Positions 1-9,779 of a stretch of DNA of 64,000 nt are shown one piece after another. Positions within the stretch are counted from its first letter, which is position 1. Every line of letters begins with the position of its first letter. The position numbers and the translations under genes were made by a program. The DNA lies in assembly GCA_017979445.1 (NCBI GenBank), contig CM030715.1, positions 16,435,602-16,499,601 of the forward strand. The letters run 5' to 3'. The notes beneath the pieces were generated by a model. That model saw nothing but the letters and a program-made list of their open reading frames with translations, was not told the origin of the DNA and searched no databases. The stretch is from Akebia trifoliata. Its lineage: Eukaryota; Streptophyta; Magnoliopsida; Ranunculales; Lardizabalaceae.

Positions 1-193
1 CTATATTTTTGTAGTCATGTTTTTTTAGCGTAGCGTGATTTCTAAGTTTCGTTAGTTTGAGATACCTCATCTGAATTTTTGAATCATATCTAGTAACAAA
101 CAATGCATTGAAATAATCATCTATCATTGGGAACCGTTGCAATCGGGTTGACGAGTTGTTTAATCAGGCGAGTGTAAAAATGCGGTGTCTACA
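1..193 (-). mobile_element. Terminal LTR fragment of a minus-strand Ogre-like element (J)
   Basis: Read on the minus strand from 193 downwards this begins TGTAGACACC and continues with the same family-specific text (ATTAA.CAACTCGTCAACCCGAT, then CCCAATGAT) that opens the LTRs at 32448, 41367, 51407 and 54465. It is therefore the first 193 nt of such an LTR in reverse orientation. The natural TG terminus sits exactly at the junction with the LTR that follows. The most economical reading is that an inverted member of the same family, mostly left of the window, inserted into LTR F. An internal inversion is possible but would not predict a junction at the terminus. Confidence 0.8.
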
Positions 194-995
194 ATAGGAT
201 CCACGATCATTTCATGTCAAAAACTCAAAAGTGACACAAACCAATACTTTTATTGAATTTCTTATGAAAAATCGATTCCAAAACATTTCAAAACGTCAAA
301 AAATAACATTCCAAAATAAAAGTCCTCTTTGTAGGTATAATGATAATTTTCCAACTCTAAAGTTCGAAAATCTGAAACTAATAATATAAATATTAATTAA
401 CGTAAAGTGAATTCTTAATAAATTAAATTAAAATTTTTGAACAAATAAATTCAATTAATAAAAGTAAAAAACTCTTCAAATACTTCTCAAAACCCTAAAT
501 TTGGAGCCTAAGTCAATATCGAACCCCAAGTCCCGATTTAAACCTAAAAAACACTTAGAAAACCTAAGAACACCCCAAAAAGCTAGTTAAACATCCAGAT
601 CTAGAAAAAGGTAGTTTAATCTCGAAGATCAGAAGTAGATCTAAGAACGAAGATAAAACGAGAAGATTCATACAAGGAACGCTCATCGCCAGTTTCTAAG
701 GGAACTGATCATTGTAATTATTCAAGTAAAAGAAAATATATTTATTATTATTATTTTGGATTTATGCTATTTTGCAATGTAAATATTTGAGAAGAGTAGA
801 GATCGATTTTCGTCAGGCAAGATTGGTGTCTAACACCTTCCAATCCTATAACCTGATCCTTATACCCATACTCTCTTCGTAGTTTTGTCTTCTTTGTTTA
901 TTTAGAGTTTTTTTTTATTTTTAGCTCACAAAACTAGGTGACAACTCTCAAAAGAGAAAATTTGGATCTGTAACTACAGATCAAGGGCGCTTTTA
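194..995 (+). mobile_element. Truncated 5' LTR of Ogre-like element F
   Basis: This piece aligns with the LTR at 32448-33650 from about LTR position 400 onward, at roughly 88-90% identity by eye. It lacks about 330 bp in the middle compared with that copy. It ends in GCGCTTTTA where the intact family LTR at 41367-43115 ends GCGCTTTCA, and the primer-binding site follows directly. The segment TCGGATCGAG-like in other copies is here TACAGATCAAG. The LTR start is missing because of the adjoining inverted fragment. Confidence 0.8.
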
Positions 996-1015
996 GTGGC
1001 GACTCCACTAGAGCC
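996..1015 (+). other. Primer-binding site of element F
   Basis: GTGGCGACTCCACTAGAGCC follows the LTR end. The same site at 43116 in element E reads GTGGCGACTCCACTGGGGAC. Ogre-type elements are known to prime from a tRNA-Arg; this site fits that pattern, but I have not checked it against a tRNA set. Confidence 0.7.
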
Positions 1016-1275
1016 AATTTGAGGACCAAATTTGAAAATCCCAAATATTAATGCATTGCAGAATTGGCTTAGTTTTTTTATTTTATTTTATTATATCTTT
1101 TTATGTTTTTTTATTATTATTTTGGCATGGTTGTTGATTGTTTGATTTGTTTTTTAGTTTTAGGTATTTTCTTTTTGAAAGTTTCTTTTTTGTCCGATCG
1201 AGGGTCATCTTTGGTAATCTAAAATAATTTAAGATTTTCAAAAAGAAAATTTTAAAAATAATGAAGTGAGGATAG
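1016..1275 (+). mobile_element. 5' leader remnant of element F
   Basis: Non-coding, T-rich. It matches the leader of element E after 43136 (GAGGA.CA.A.TTGAAAA.TCCCAA.TAT, GCATTG, then CCTAGTTTTTATTT-like runs and a TTTTTGTCC..T..GG.TCA stretch). Similarity fades near 1275, where the host-like island appears to begin. Confidence 0.6.
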
Positions 1276-1311
1276 CAGGATTTATGTGGAGAGAATGATC
1301 AAAAGAAATAA

Positions 1312-1312
1312 G

Positions 1313-1359
<47 letters not shown>

Positions 1360-1361
1360 AA
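1312..1361. repeat. (AAAT)n microsatellite
   Basis: About 12 uninterrupted copies of the tetranucleotide TAAA/AAAT. Confidence 0.95.
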
Positions 1362-1587
1362 TAGGCCACAAGTGATTATCTAATGTTAGGGGCTTACGTG
1401 GAACATTGGAATTCTGTAAGACTAAGAGTATTAATAGCTGCAGCAAGATGGTTGAACAACACAAATTTAGGAGAGGCATTGAGTAACAGTCGGCATTAGG
1501 CGATAGAGGGAAAAATTGAAAGAGTGTTCAAGTGAGTGGTACATCAATTGTCTTTGTCGCATTCGTTCTCATTTTTGAAACCTGTGA

Positions 1588-1607
1588 ACACACACACACA
1601 CACACAC
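1588..1607. repeat. (CA)n microsatellite
   Basis: A run of about ten CA dinucleotides followed by a CT-rich stretch. Such CT-rich tracts are common in plant promoters and 5' leaders. Confidence 0.9.
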
Positions 1608-1760
1608 TTTCTCTCTGGTCTCTACCCTCGAAGCAAGTCTTTGTCTTAGGGAAAATCGATTAGAAATCTGAAGAGATTTCAATTACTATTCCAGTGAGTA
1701 GGGATTTTTAACAGGAAGAGGAGCAGTCATAAATTAGGTATGTTGTTTTAGATTACAAGT

Positions 1761-2105
1761 ATGGAAAAAATAGTTGTTCTTGGGACCTTGTCATCCAATT
1801 ATCTTCCTATTGGGAGAGGTGCTTCAAAGCTACAAGCTGGTTTTACAAAGAAACATAAGACACCTTTAGAATTGAGAGAAGAGCAATTAAAGGGAAGTAG
1901 TTGTGCAGTACTTGTAGAAGAATCTTCTACTCCATTACTTGGTTCTGAGAAGACCGTTGTGGGGATGGTTCGTGGGATTAAAAAGTATAAACATCATCAA
2001 AGAATCCAAGATACATTGATACCCGATTTGGAAATATTTTTTTTTTCTCTTCTTCGACTGGTTTTTTCGAGTTTCCTTAAACTTCCATTTAAGTTTTTCT
2101 TTTAA
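1761..2105 (+). CDS. Hypothetical plant protein, probable first coding exon or fragment
   Basis: The frame encodes 114 residues. The first ~90 (MEKIVVLGTLSSNYLPIG ... LIPDLEIF) are compositionally ordinary protein, with a charged block KTPLELREEQLKG, unlike the retroelement frames around it. The last ~20 residues are translated from a T-tract and look non-genuine, so the true exon probably ends near 2030. A CT-rich tract and possible splice signals (GTATGT at 1738; TTACAAG just before the start) lie upstream. I do not firmly recognise the family; small plant proteins with a similar LELREEQLK block exist, but I cannot name one with certainty. It may be a real small gene, an exon of a larger one, or a pseudogene. 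It is not part of the LTR element to the left. Confidence 0.4.
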   Translation: MEKIVVLGTLSSNYLPIGRGASKLQAGFTKKHKTPLELREEQLKGSSCAVLVEESSTPLLGSEKTVVGMVRGIKKYKHHQRIQDTLIPDLEIFFFSLLRLVFSSFLKLPFKFFF

Positions 2106-2281
2106 TCTGATATTCACTCTATCTGTTTCTATCTCTGTTGTTCTTTTTTTTCTTTTTTTTCAATAGATTTGAACGAACTTTGATTCTATCTTATTAGTGA
2201 TCTATCATTTGAACCTCGAACTTCAATCCTCTGATTGAATTTTTTTTTTAATAAAAAATGAGGCATTGTGGGTTATGCTGG

Positions 2282-2285
<4 letters not shown>

Positions 2286-2328
<43 letters not shown>
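2286..2328. repeat. (GA)n microsatellite in the NDUFB2 5' leader
   Basis: About 20 GA dinucleotides run directly up to the start codon of the downstream gene. GA/CT tracts in 5' leaders are frequent in plants and bind GAGA-type factors. The run is long enough to vary in length between individuals. Confidence 0.95.
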
Positions 2329-2332
<4 letters not shown>

Positions 2333-5300
2333 GTGGACATAGACATGGAGATGGATCTCATAGTACGACATACAAAGGGTTCACCATGTATGACCCCAAG
2401 AGATGGCATATTCTAACTGGGAAGGTGTCATGGCCGTGTTCTTTCAAAGCGATGCTAATTTACAAGCAAGCCTGTAAAAATGATCGTACACCACAAATGT
2501 AGCAAGCAAACAAGATAACGAGGCAAAGTTTGGAGGCAACTTTGTTGATATAATATTGAGATTACACGATGTAACACGTTATAAAAGCAATAAGTGTGTT
2601 ACAAGCAATAGATGATTTTATGAAACGTAGGACTTCCACGTAACTTGGCTCGAGGGCTTCAGTCAATGTGAGTGTAGGTCGGGGATTGGAAAGTATTAGA
2701 CACCCTTCCTACAAGGTGTATAATATTCCTTTCCTAGATTTGCAGAAGGAAACATCAAAAGTGGAGGTCGGTCATACTTCCTTATTACAGAAATGCCACT
2801 AAGCTAATAGATATGCCATGGCACGGGACTGACATGGCTTCATAGTGAGCCTTACATAGTGTTACATGGGTGCTCCCGGGTGACTCCGGGGTGAGCTACA
2901 CCTAAAATCTCCACCTATTCTGCAAACGTCCTCGACGCATTGTCCCTGACAAACTCTTCAATCTTCTACTTGAAAGGTTGTAGGTTTTCTGCATTTTCCC
3001 AGGTAACGTCACATTCTAGCATGTTTTTTCATGTGACGTAATGCTCCATGTGTTGCTGCTTGCTTGAACTGCTGCTAACTTGACGCTTTGCAAGAACTTT
3101 GTTGACAACACATTCTGGCTGGATTGCTAAATGAGAAGGTGTACGTGTTAGAATGCTGCGTACTGGATCTGTATGGAATGGCTTGAGACAGTTGGCATGG
3201 AAGACAAGGTGGATGTTGCGTAACCAGTGTAGTAATTTTAACTTATAGGAGACCTTGTCGAGTTGAGAGAGGATGAGTATTGGACCTTGATAATGCTGTA
3301 GTAGGCTTTTGTGTGCTTGCTACACTCGGTTGAACCTTCTCAACTAATCTGTCTTGATTAAAACTAAGGCACCAACTTTGAAACAATCTGGTCGACGATG
3401 TCCATCAGGTCATTTTTTCATCCGCTTCGATGCTTTTTCAAGGTAATATCTGACAATTTCATTGCTGTCTTGCCAAAGGTTTACAAACCTGTATGCCCTT
3501 GGACACTGTCTTTGATAGCCTGAAATAATAGTATGAGGAGTTAAAGGTTGTTGGCCAGTGTTAAGTTCAAAAGGACTCTTATTGGAAGAAGCTCTTCTGT
3601 TGAAAAAAAACTGTGCGACATCAAGAAGATTCGTCCATCCTTTTAGTTGGTAGTGACAAAATACCTTAGAAACTCCTCCAACATGGCATTGAATCGTTCT
3701 GTCTGCCCATCTGTTTGAGGATGTTCGCTGGTCGAGAAGTTAAGCTGAGACCCAAGTAATCTGAATAGTTCAGTCCAGAATCTCCCTGTAAATCTTGAAT
3801 CTCTATCACTGATAATGTTCTTGGGCACACCTCAATACTTGATGACATCTTGAGGAATAAGTGTGTTGTTTCCTTTGCTGAGCAATGTGTCGATGTCGGG
3901 ATAAAAGTAGCATATTGGAGAACGATCCACAATCACTAACATGGAACCATACTCTACAACTTTCGGCAAACTTGAGACAAAGTCCATAAAAACACTTTCC
4001 TAAGGACTTTGAGGGATTGGAAGAGGTTCTAGTAGCCCGATAGGTTTGTCTTGCTCGATCTTGTCTTGCTGGCAAATAAGGCAGGTCCTCACATAATTTC
4101 ACACATCATCTCGAATGTTCGGCCAGTAGATCCTCGCTTCAAGAGAACTAATGTGTGGTGCCATTTTGAATGGCCAACCCATGGAGTGTCGTGATACTCT
4201 CTCATTAGTTCTTGTCTTAGCCCGTCCGCACGTAGAACATACATGCAGTTGTTGGTGGTATATAACAACCCATCCCGAAATCAGAAACGACGTGCTTTCC
4301 CCTTCTGCACCATATCCAGTATGGCCTTTGCCTAGGGATTAGTATTCAAACCATTCTGAATTCTCTACTGTACAGTGTTGGGAACTTGAGAAACTTGTCG
4401 TTGAAGTACTGCTAGCTCTAGTTTGTGACTCAGGGCATTGGCCACACTATTGTTTTTTCTTGGCTTGTAATCTAAGGCCAAGTCAAACTCTGCGAGGAAC
4501 TCTTGCCAATTGAGTCTATTTTGAGGTCAACTTCTTCTGAGTCAGGAAATGGCTCACGGCCACATTATCAGTCTTCACCTGAACTTGTGATCCCAGCAAA
4601 TAATGTCTCCAAACTCTCAAGCAATGGATGACGGCTAACAACTCTTTTTCTTAGGTGGTATAACGTCTCTCAGCATCATTAAGCTTCCGACTTCTATAAG
4701 CAAGCGGATGCCCATCCTATAACAACATTCATCCAATAGCAAAGTCAGATGCATCTGTCTAAACTTCAAATGGTTTGGTCATGTCGGGTAGTGCTAAGAC
4801 AGGGTCTTACATAACAGCAAGATTATGTTATCTTTCTTCAACAGGTCTATGAAAGGTGCATAGAAGTACTTCTCCATATCGAAAGAAAATTTTCTAGTTC
4901 TTTCGCATTGCGAGCACTATTGAAAATACATGGCTTGGGGACTCGCAAGAGTGAGGGAGAAGCATCACTACTGGTAGGCTAATCATTACTGACAGCTCAG
5001 ACCAAGAGATTTACCTTCGTAGTGAGCTTCGTAATCTGTTCTTGTAAGTTGGCTAGGGATCCTTGGGTATCTTCCTCGAGGTCAACTACTTTATCTCTGA
5101 GGGTCACAAATTTTTTTTCTAGTGTGTTCTGACGACCATCTAATTGGGCAATACCATCAACGAGATCAGATAGCATGGCCATCTTATCTTCGAGTACCTC
5201 AATCCGTTCTTTATTTGTACGTGATGCTGGTGTGTTGGGAGCGGGTTGGTCCGTGGTACTTTTATCTCCTGTTGCTAATATTTGCATGAACTAAATGGAA

Positions 5301-6107
5301 ACTGGGGGAAGAGCTTGGGGATGAAACCAATGTGAACCTGAACCAACGTGGATTGACTACCAATTGTGTTATAACAACTGAGCTCTTATACCAATTGTGC
5401 TCTGATACCAATTTTCACGACCGTTTTCTTTCTAAATGAGGTCGTGCAGCGCAAGGGGGTGCTAATCCACAAACAAGCCTATAAAAATGATCGTACACCA
5501 AAAACGTAGCAAGCAAACAAGATAACGGGACAACACGAGGCAAAGCCCGGAGGCAACTTTATTGATATAATATTGAGATTACATGGTGTAACACGTTATA
5601 AAATTAATAGGTGTATTACAAACAATAGATGATCTTATGACACGCGAGACTTCCACGTAGCTTGGCTCGAGGGCTTCAGTCAACATGGGTATAGGTTGGG
5701 GATTGGGAAGTACTATACACCCTTGTTACAAGGTGTATAATATTCTTTTCCTAGGTTTCCTCTAGGAAACATCAAGAGTGGAGGTCGATCATACTCTCTT
5801 ATTACAAAAATGCCACTAAGCTAACAAATATGCCTTGGCATGGGGCTGACATGGCTTCATAGTGAGCCTTAGATAGTGTTACATGGGTGCTCCCGGGTGA
5901 CTCCAGGTCGAGCTACACCTAAACTCTAGGTGTCAGAGTACATGGCCATTACAAAAGGGCATGTGCGCCATCATGTGGCTTTTGGTGCTTTATAGAGCAC
6001 AACAAGATGGTCCTATAGTTTCTATAGTCTTAGGTTGGAAAAATCCTTGGGAGGGCCATGAAGATCACTCTTATGGTCATGGACATGAGCATGAGGCTAC
6101 CCATTGA
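2329..6107 (+). CDS. NDUFB2: NADH dehydrogenase (complex I) beta subcomplex subunit 2, two exons
   Basis: Small accessory subunit of the membrane arm of mitochondrial respiratory complex I. Exon 1 is 2329-2424 (32 codons, from MGGHRHGDG to KRWHILTGK) and exon 2 is 5958-6107 (49 codons, GMCAIMW to GHEHEATH plus TGA). They join in phase 0 to an 81-residue protein with no stops. Recognisable features are the YKG..M..PKRWH..TGK block, the single membrane segment ([12 protein letters not shown]), [16 protein letters not shown] and the His-rich tail. Plant homologues are about 70 residues; here IVSIV before LGW is longer, and the DNA suggests a small tandem duplication. The donor is AAG|GTGTCA and the acceptor ACAAAAG|GGC. 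The 3.5-kb intron is almost entirely a reversed chromovirus. Without it only about 28-33 bp of intron would remain. This is the only gene in the window that looks functional. Confidence 0.85.
2426..2910 (-). repeat. 3' LTR of chromovirus H
   Basis: Pairs with 5413-5927; both contain GGGTGCTCCCGGGTGACTCC and AAGCCT.TAAAAATGATCG. This copy is shorter near its outer end (lacks about 17 bp after TTCTTTC). The adjoining AGGTGGAGATTTTAGG on the minus strand serves as the polypurine tract. Confidence 0.8.
2935..3130 (-). pseudogene. Chromodomain at the C-terminus of H integrase
   Basis: Minus-strand translation reads KVLAKRQV, then EHYVT-stop-[18 protein letters not shown] and KIEEFVRD. This is the chromodomain pattern of plant chromoviruses, in which the domain is thought to guide integration to particular chromatin. 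In-frame stops show it is dead. Confidence 0.7.
3640..4110 (-). pseudogene. Integrase core of chromovirus H
   Basis: The second catalytic Asp is in [14 protein letters not shown] and the catalytic Glu is in [12 protein letters not shown], the usual spacing for chromoviral integrases. Upstream pieces in other frames show a frameshifted core. The region 4110-4370 is degenerate integrase or connecting sequence. Confidence 0.8.
4370..4790 (-). pseudogene. RNase H domain of chromovirus H
   Basis: Minus-strand translation shows [30 protein letters not shown], stop, [20 protein letters not shown] and [17 protein letters not shown], the gypsy RNase H sequence with the TDAS active-site start. Several stops interrupt it. 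To its right the RT is absent, and pol joins almost directly to gag. Confidence 0.8.
4997..5287 (-). pseudogene. Gag N-terminal fragment of chromovirus H
   Basis: A 96-residue frame begins [18 protein letters not shown] and contains a heptad-rich coiled coil ([18 protein letters not shown] ... [11 protein letters not shown]). It lies just downstream of the primer site, as the gag start of chromoviruses does. The capsid core and zinc knuckle are deleted. Confidence 0.65.
5399..5410 (-). other. tRNA-iMet primer-binding site of chromovirus H
   Basis: Minus strand TGGTATCAGAGC, the classic initiator-Met primer site of plant LTR elements, 2-3 nt from the LTR end (GGTCGTGA). Confidence 0.9.
5413..5927 (-). 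repeat. 5' LTR of chromovirus H
   Basis: Partner of 2426-2910. On the minus strand it ends at the primer site. The identity is roughly 85-90% by eye, so the insertion is not recent. Confidence 0.8.
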
Positions 6108-6355
6108 AGAACTAGATGGAGAGTGCAGAAAATCCACTGTTATTGGATGTTTCTTCATTGTACAAGTGTGATGTTGGACATGCAAAGTTGATTTTAAATA
6201 AAGTTGGTTTTAGACCTTTAGCTATAATCTGATTTATTGACTCATAACTTCATATTGGACCGAGTGGATATATAACAGGCATTGTAATGAGCTTATTCTT
6301 CATTGCATAATGTACGTACCAAGTTAGATGATCCACTTACTTCTGGTATGGTGTT
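6108..6355 (+). other. NDUFB2 3' untranslated region and downstream host DNA
   Basis: No coding frame. AATAAA at 6197-6202, 90 bp after the stop codon, is a plausible poly(A) signal. Host sequence continues until element A and resumes at 26222. Confidence 0.6.
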
Positions 6356-6856
6356 TGTAGATGTGGATTTTCGTTTTACCTCGAAATCTCCCTTGAAAGC
6401 CCATAGCTCGATGGGGGCTTGCAACATGACTGCTCTGACGATCAAGTTAGAATTAGTGCCAAGCTAATAAAAAGTTCTCAGGGAAATGTTTTTTAACCCT
6501 TGGAAAGAATTGCAACATGGTATTTATAGGAATCCTGATTGATGGATTTTTCAAGATATTCTCAAAGATTTTACTCAGAGTGGTTAACCTGTTCCCTGAC
6601 CTGACAGCTGCAGGAGTTGTTACAACTGCTCTGACAGGTATGAGGTACAACCAATTTGTTAGGGTATGGGTGGTCACATCTGTTCCATCAATGATAATGC
6701 TGTCACCTCTATAGGAGTTGTCAACATTAGATGGTCTAAGTTGGTATCAACTGACCTATAAGCCTTGACAACTCTTCATATTAACTCGGTGGGTTGATAA
6801 CTATTTCTCTTGCTTGGGGGCCACGTGTCAATAGCTCTGAGAATTAACCTTTGTAA
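6356..6856 (-). repeat. 3' LTR of element A (501 bp)
   Basis: Collinear with the right LTR once the hAT insertion is removed. It preserves the empty target site of that insertion (GTTGTTACAACTGC near 6616-6630). The adjoining minus-strand GACCTCGAGAGGGGG (6858-6872) is the polypurine tract. Confidence 0.9.
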
Positions 6857-6873
6857 TACCCCCTCTCGAGGTC
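6857..6873 (-). other. Polypurine tract of element A
   Basis: Minus strand GACCTCGAGAGGGGG directly before the 3' LTR, with a pyrimidine-free core of nine bases. Confidence 0.6.
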
Positions 6874-7246
6874 TTGGATTTTTGTCCGAGGCCCCGAGAA
6901 GCATAATAATTGACAAGTGGCAAATTCGTGTTGGTGTGTGGGTTTGTCCTGGTTCATTAAATGCATTGATTTGAGACGTTTCGATCGTTTACTTTTCGAG
7001 GTCAGCGGGTGTCATGATTGCCCTTGTGAACTGCGCTCCCAACTGTTGATGTGACCGATGCATTTATACGTTGCCTACCCGTGGTGCTTTGTGAATGGTT
7101 GATCACACACGTGTGTTCGAACGCCCTATATATACCCCAATCCCTTTCATTTTTCATTTTATTTTCACATTCTCTGCCATTCCCCTGCCTTCTCGCTTAC
7201 TTTCTTACATGTTCTTAGCTCGATTCTAGCAAGGAATCTGCAACCA

Positions 7247-9137
7247 TTGCAAGCGTTTCAAGCTTCACAAAAGTTCCTCTCAAGTTTCCAAAGGTCACCA
7301 AGTTCTCACCAAGCTCTCCCAAGCTTCCAAGTTTCTAAGGTGAGAGGTCAAGGTCCCCTTCCTTCTCCTCTAAATCTTCTTCTTTCCCCTTTCTTCAATT
7401 TTTTCCATGGCAAGAGGGAAGTCCTATTCCCCCTCTCTTCCTCCACTGGACGTAGTTAGGGGGTACCTTCAATATCCTTGACGACGTGGGTATGTCATAC
7501 GTGGACGAAACCTCATCGTCCCGAGATTTCTCCTCGAACACCACAGTAGTTTATTGGGGACAACTCCAAGTAGGCCTCCGAGTCCCTTTAAGTAGGTCTA
7601 CTCAAGAGGTACTGAACTTCTACCGAAGAGCTCCCAACCAAATGAATAGGAACTTCTTTTACCTCATTTTTGCGTTCGAGCAAATGAATGAGTGCTTAGA
7701 TGAAGGTCTCCAACTTGGGCTTCTAGATATTAGGGCTCAATTTGCCCTGAAGAAGTGCCCGAATAAGCAGGGCTTCTTCTATCTATCAAAGAGGATAGGG
7801 AAACCATCCTTGATCGAGCTCCCAAACTCGGATAAGGAGTGGTTCCTGTTCCCAATTCAATTAACGGGTTGATGTGAGGACTTCCCCTCATTTAACCACC
7901 ACGGTGAGTTCTATTATTTTTATCTTCCGACTTGTACATTTGGTTCTATTGGGTTTTTGAATCTTCTATTCTATCTTTGCAGGTTCAAGCAAGGACAAAT
8001 TCCCTGGAGATTTGATAGTGATCACCCAACTTCTATCAAATCCCGAGCTTTACCACCACATGATCGAGTCATTCCTTCCTTCCAGCAGACCCCATCATCC
8101 AACAACTAACCCTCGATCCTTAGAAGAAAAAGACATGGCCCAGCGCTCCAACTGGCAGCACCCACTGTGGACATCGATTCTAAGGAGGATGTCATGGAGG
8201 TGTCTCGGGTTGCCCTCGAGGAAGAAGATGAGGAGGAGGACTGCCAACCTCTCCTCAAAAGTCTTAGGAGGGGTTTGGACCCTCAACCCTTGCGGGTCCC
8301 CCTACCCTCGTTTGATTTCCATTTCCTCCCACTCCCGCTAGCACCAGCTACCAAGCAATGTCAGACCTTGTCAATGGGGTCAGGACGAAGAGTGAACCTT
8401 CATCCCTCTTCTCCATGGATGGTAAGCCCCAAGGTGGGGGGTAGATCTATCACTGACCATGACTCAGTGCTTTCTGACTCAACGGTGGCATGTGCCATTT
8501 TTGAGTCGTCAGTCCTTTCGAGGGACTTGGCGATTACGAACTGGGGCCTTGTCACGGACTTGGAAAAATTCTAAAATGACACATTCCAGGTTCTGACTAC
8601 TGTAAGTCTCCTTCTTCTCTTCTTTTGATTTCTTTAATTAACAAGATTGTTACTTTCTGGACTTTAATACTCACTTTTTTTCTTCAAGCGCAGCATGCCG
8701 TGGCAAAACTTGGTCAATCCCGGGATACAACTTTGATCAACCTTCACATTGTAGAAGGTTGGATAAATAAGCTCCAAAGTGAGAGGGATGCTGTGGAGAA
8801 AAATTCCCTAAAGTTCTGAGCAAGCTTGGATAGCGCGCTGTCCGAGCTGGAGAAAAATAAAGATCTCCAAGCATTGGCTGAGGGGGAAGTCACCTCCCTT
8901 AAGGAGCTTCTCGAGGTCAAGGACGTGGAGAAGGAAAGGGTGCTTGAAGAACAGCTTACTTCCCTTTAGACTTAACTTGATGCCTCGGAGGCAACTTGGG
9001 AGAAAGCGTACAATAAGCTCAAAGCCAAGCTGAAGAAGGCTGAAGCTGCGGAGAAAGACGCTGCTGCCTCTTTCGAGCAAGCGGACAACCAGGTGACCAA
9101 GCAAACCCCCGATGAAGCCAATGCTATAGATGCTTAG
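7247..9137 (+). pseudogene. Antisense additional ORF of element A (Retand-type, coiled-coil C-terminus)
   Basis: Lies on the opposite strand to gag-pol, between integrase and 3' LTR, where Tat-group elements often carry an extra ORF. Exon-like 7486-7872 contains VGLRVPLSRSTQEVLNFY, APNQMNRNFFYL and GFFYLSKRIGKPSLIELP, resembling the plant retroelement-associated transposon-like proteins. A likely intron follows (GTGAGT at 7902, TTTGCAG at 7976-7982). Then 8160-8574 is acidic and low in complexity (EEEDEEEDC), a second probable intron lies near 8600-8690, and 8690-9137 is a coiled coil (VTSLKELLEVKDVEKERVLE ... KLKAKLKKAEAAEKDAA). The DNA 6874-7246 holds a CT-rich leader with a TATATATA box at 7127-7134, a plausible promoter. 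Stops at 8818 and 8969 mark decay. No function is known. Confidence 0.6.
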
Positions 9138-9536
9138 TTCATTGTTTTCCTTTTTTGATTTTCAACCTTGTAATTTTTTTATTTGTTCTTCATTTTTTTT
9201 ATTGTTATGTGGAGTTACCTTTTTAGGTATGTAATAAAATTCCTTTAGTAATGAAAGAGGGTGTTTTCAAAACAAGTAACTTGTTTATTTATTTTTACGT
9301 CTGACTATTTTGACCCAATCTTCTTATAATATAGTAATTCGAAATAAGTGATTGGCTCTAAGCATATGGTCAGTCTGGCTTAATCCTCTCAATTTCAAGA
9401 TTATCATGTAACCTATCTGACTTGATCTCATTGACCAATGTAATAATCCGAGATAAATGACTAGCTCATTTTAGCATGCTGCCCATCCGACTTCATCTCC
9501 TTAATTAATGTAATAATCCAAGATAAATGACTTGAG
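9138..9536. other. Untranslated tail of element A
   Basis: No gene. AATAAAATT at 9233 could terminate the antisense transcript. From 9330 a loose repeat recurs at 9347, 9432 and 9511 (TAAT.C.A.ATAA.TGACT). Confidence 0.5.
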
Positions 9537-9752
9537 CAGCAAAGGGCCAAGGCTTTCTACCATACCAACCCCTAGTTTGGGCTCGGCACCAGTGTAGGTT
9601 CAAGGTTTTTCGCTATACCAACCCCTTGGTTGGGCTCGACACCAGTGAAGGGCTAAGGCTTTCCTCTATACCAACCCCTCGGTTGGACTCAACACCAATG
9701 AAGGGCCAAGGCTTTCCGCTATACCAACCCCTCGGTTGGGCTCGGCACCAAA
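9537..9752. repeat. Tandem repeat, about 57-bp unit, in the 3' region of element A
   Basis: Nearly four copies of a unit containing CTATACCAACCCCTCGGTTG and GGGCTCGGCACCAGTGAAGG. It immediately follows the integrase stop codon (on the minus strand), as hypervariable 3' repeats of Tat elements do. Confidence 0.85.
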
Positions 9753-9779
9753 ATGCAGTAGGGCTCAAAGATAGCTGTT

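Larger units (their letters stand above)
2426..5927 (-). mobile_element. Chromovirus (Ty3/gypsy with chromodomain), element H, in the NDUFB2 intron
   Basis: Two LTRs of about 0.5 kb (2426-2910 and 5413-5927) flank a 2.5-kb minus-strand interior with gag N-terminus, RNase H, integrase and chromodomain remnants. A tRNA-Met-type primer site adjoins the right LTR and a purine tract adjoins the left LTR. The 8-bp direct repeat AGGTGTCA flanks the element (2423-2430 and 5928-5935), so a 5-bp target duplication lies within it, though its exact register is ambiguous. The reverse transcriptase is missing, so the copy is a deletion derivative. It is antisense to the host gene. Confidence 0.85.

Noticed and set aside
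996..1015. TGGCGACTCCAC as part of a tRNA gene
   Set aside because: It is at an LTR end and repeated at 43117 in the same context, so it is a primer-binding site; no tRNA cloverleaf surrounds it.
2425..2502. Reading NDUFB2 exon 1 straight on into [14 protein letters not shown] as a fusion protein
   Set aside because: Those residues come from the LTR of chromovirus H. The conserved continuation (GMCAIMW) is at 5958 behind a splice acceptor in the right phase.
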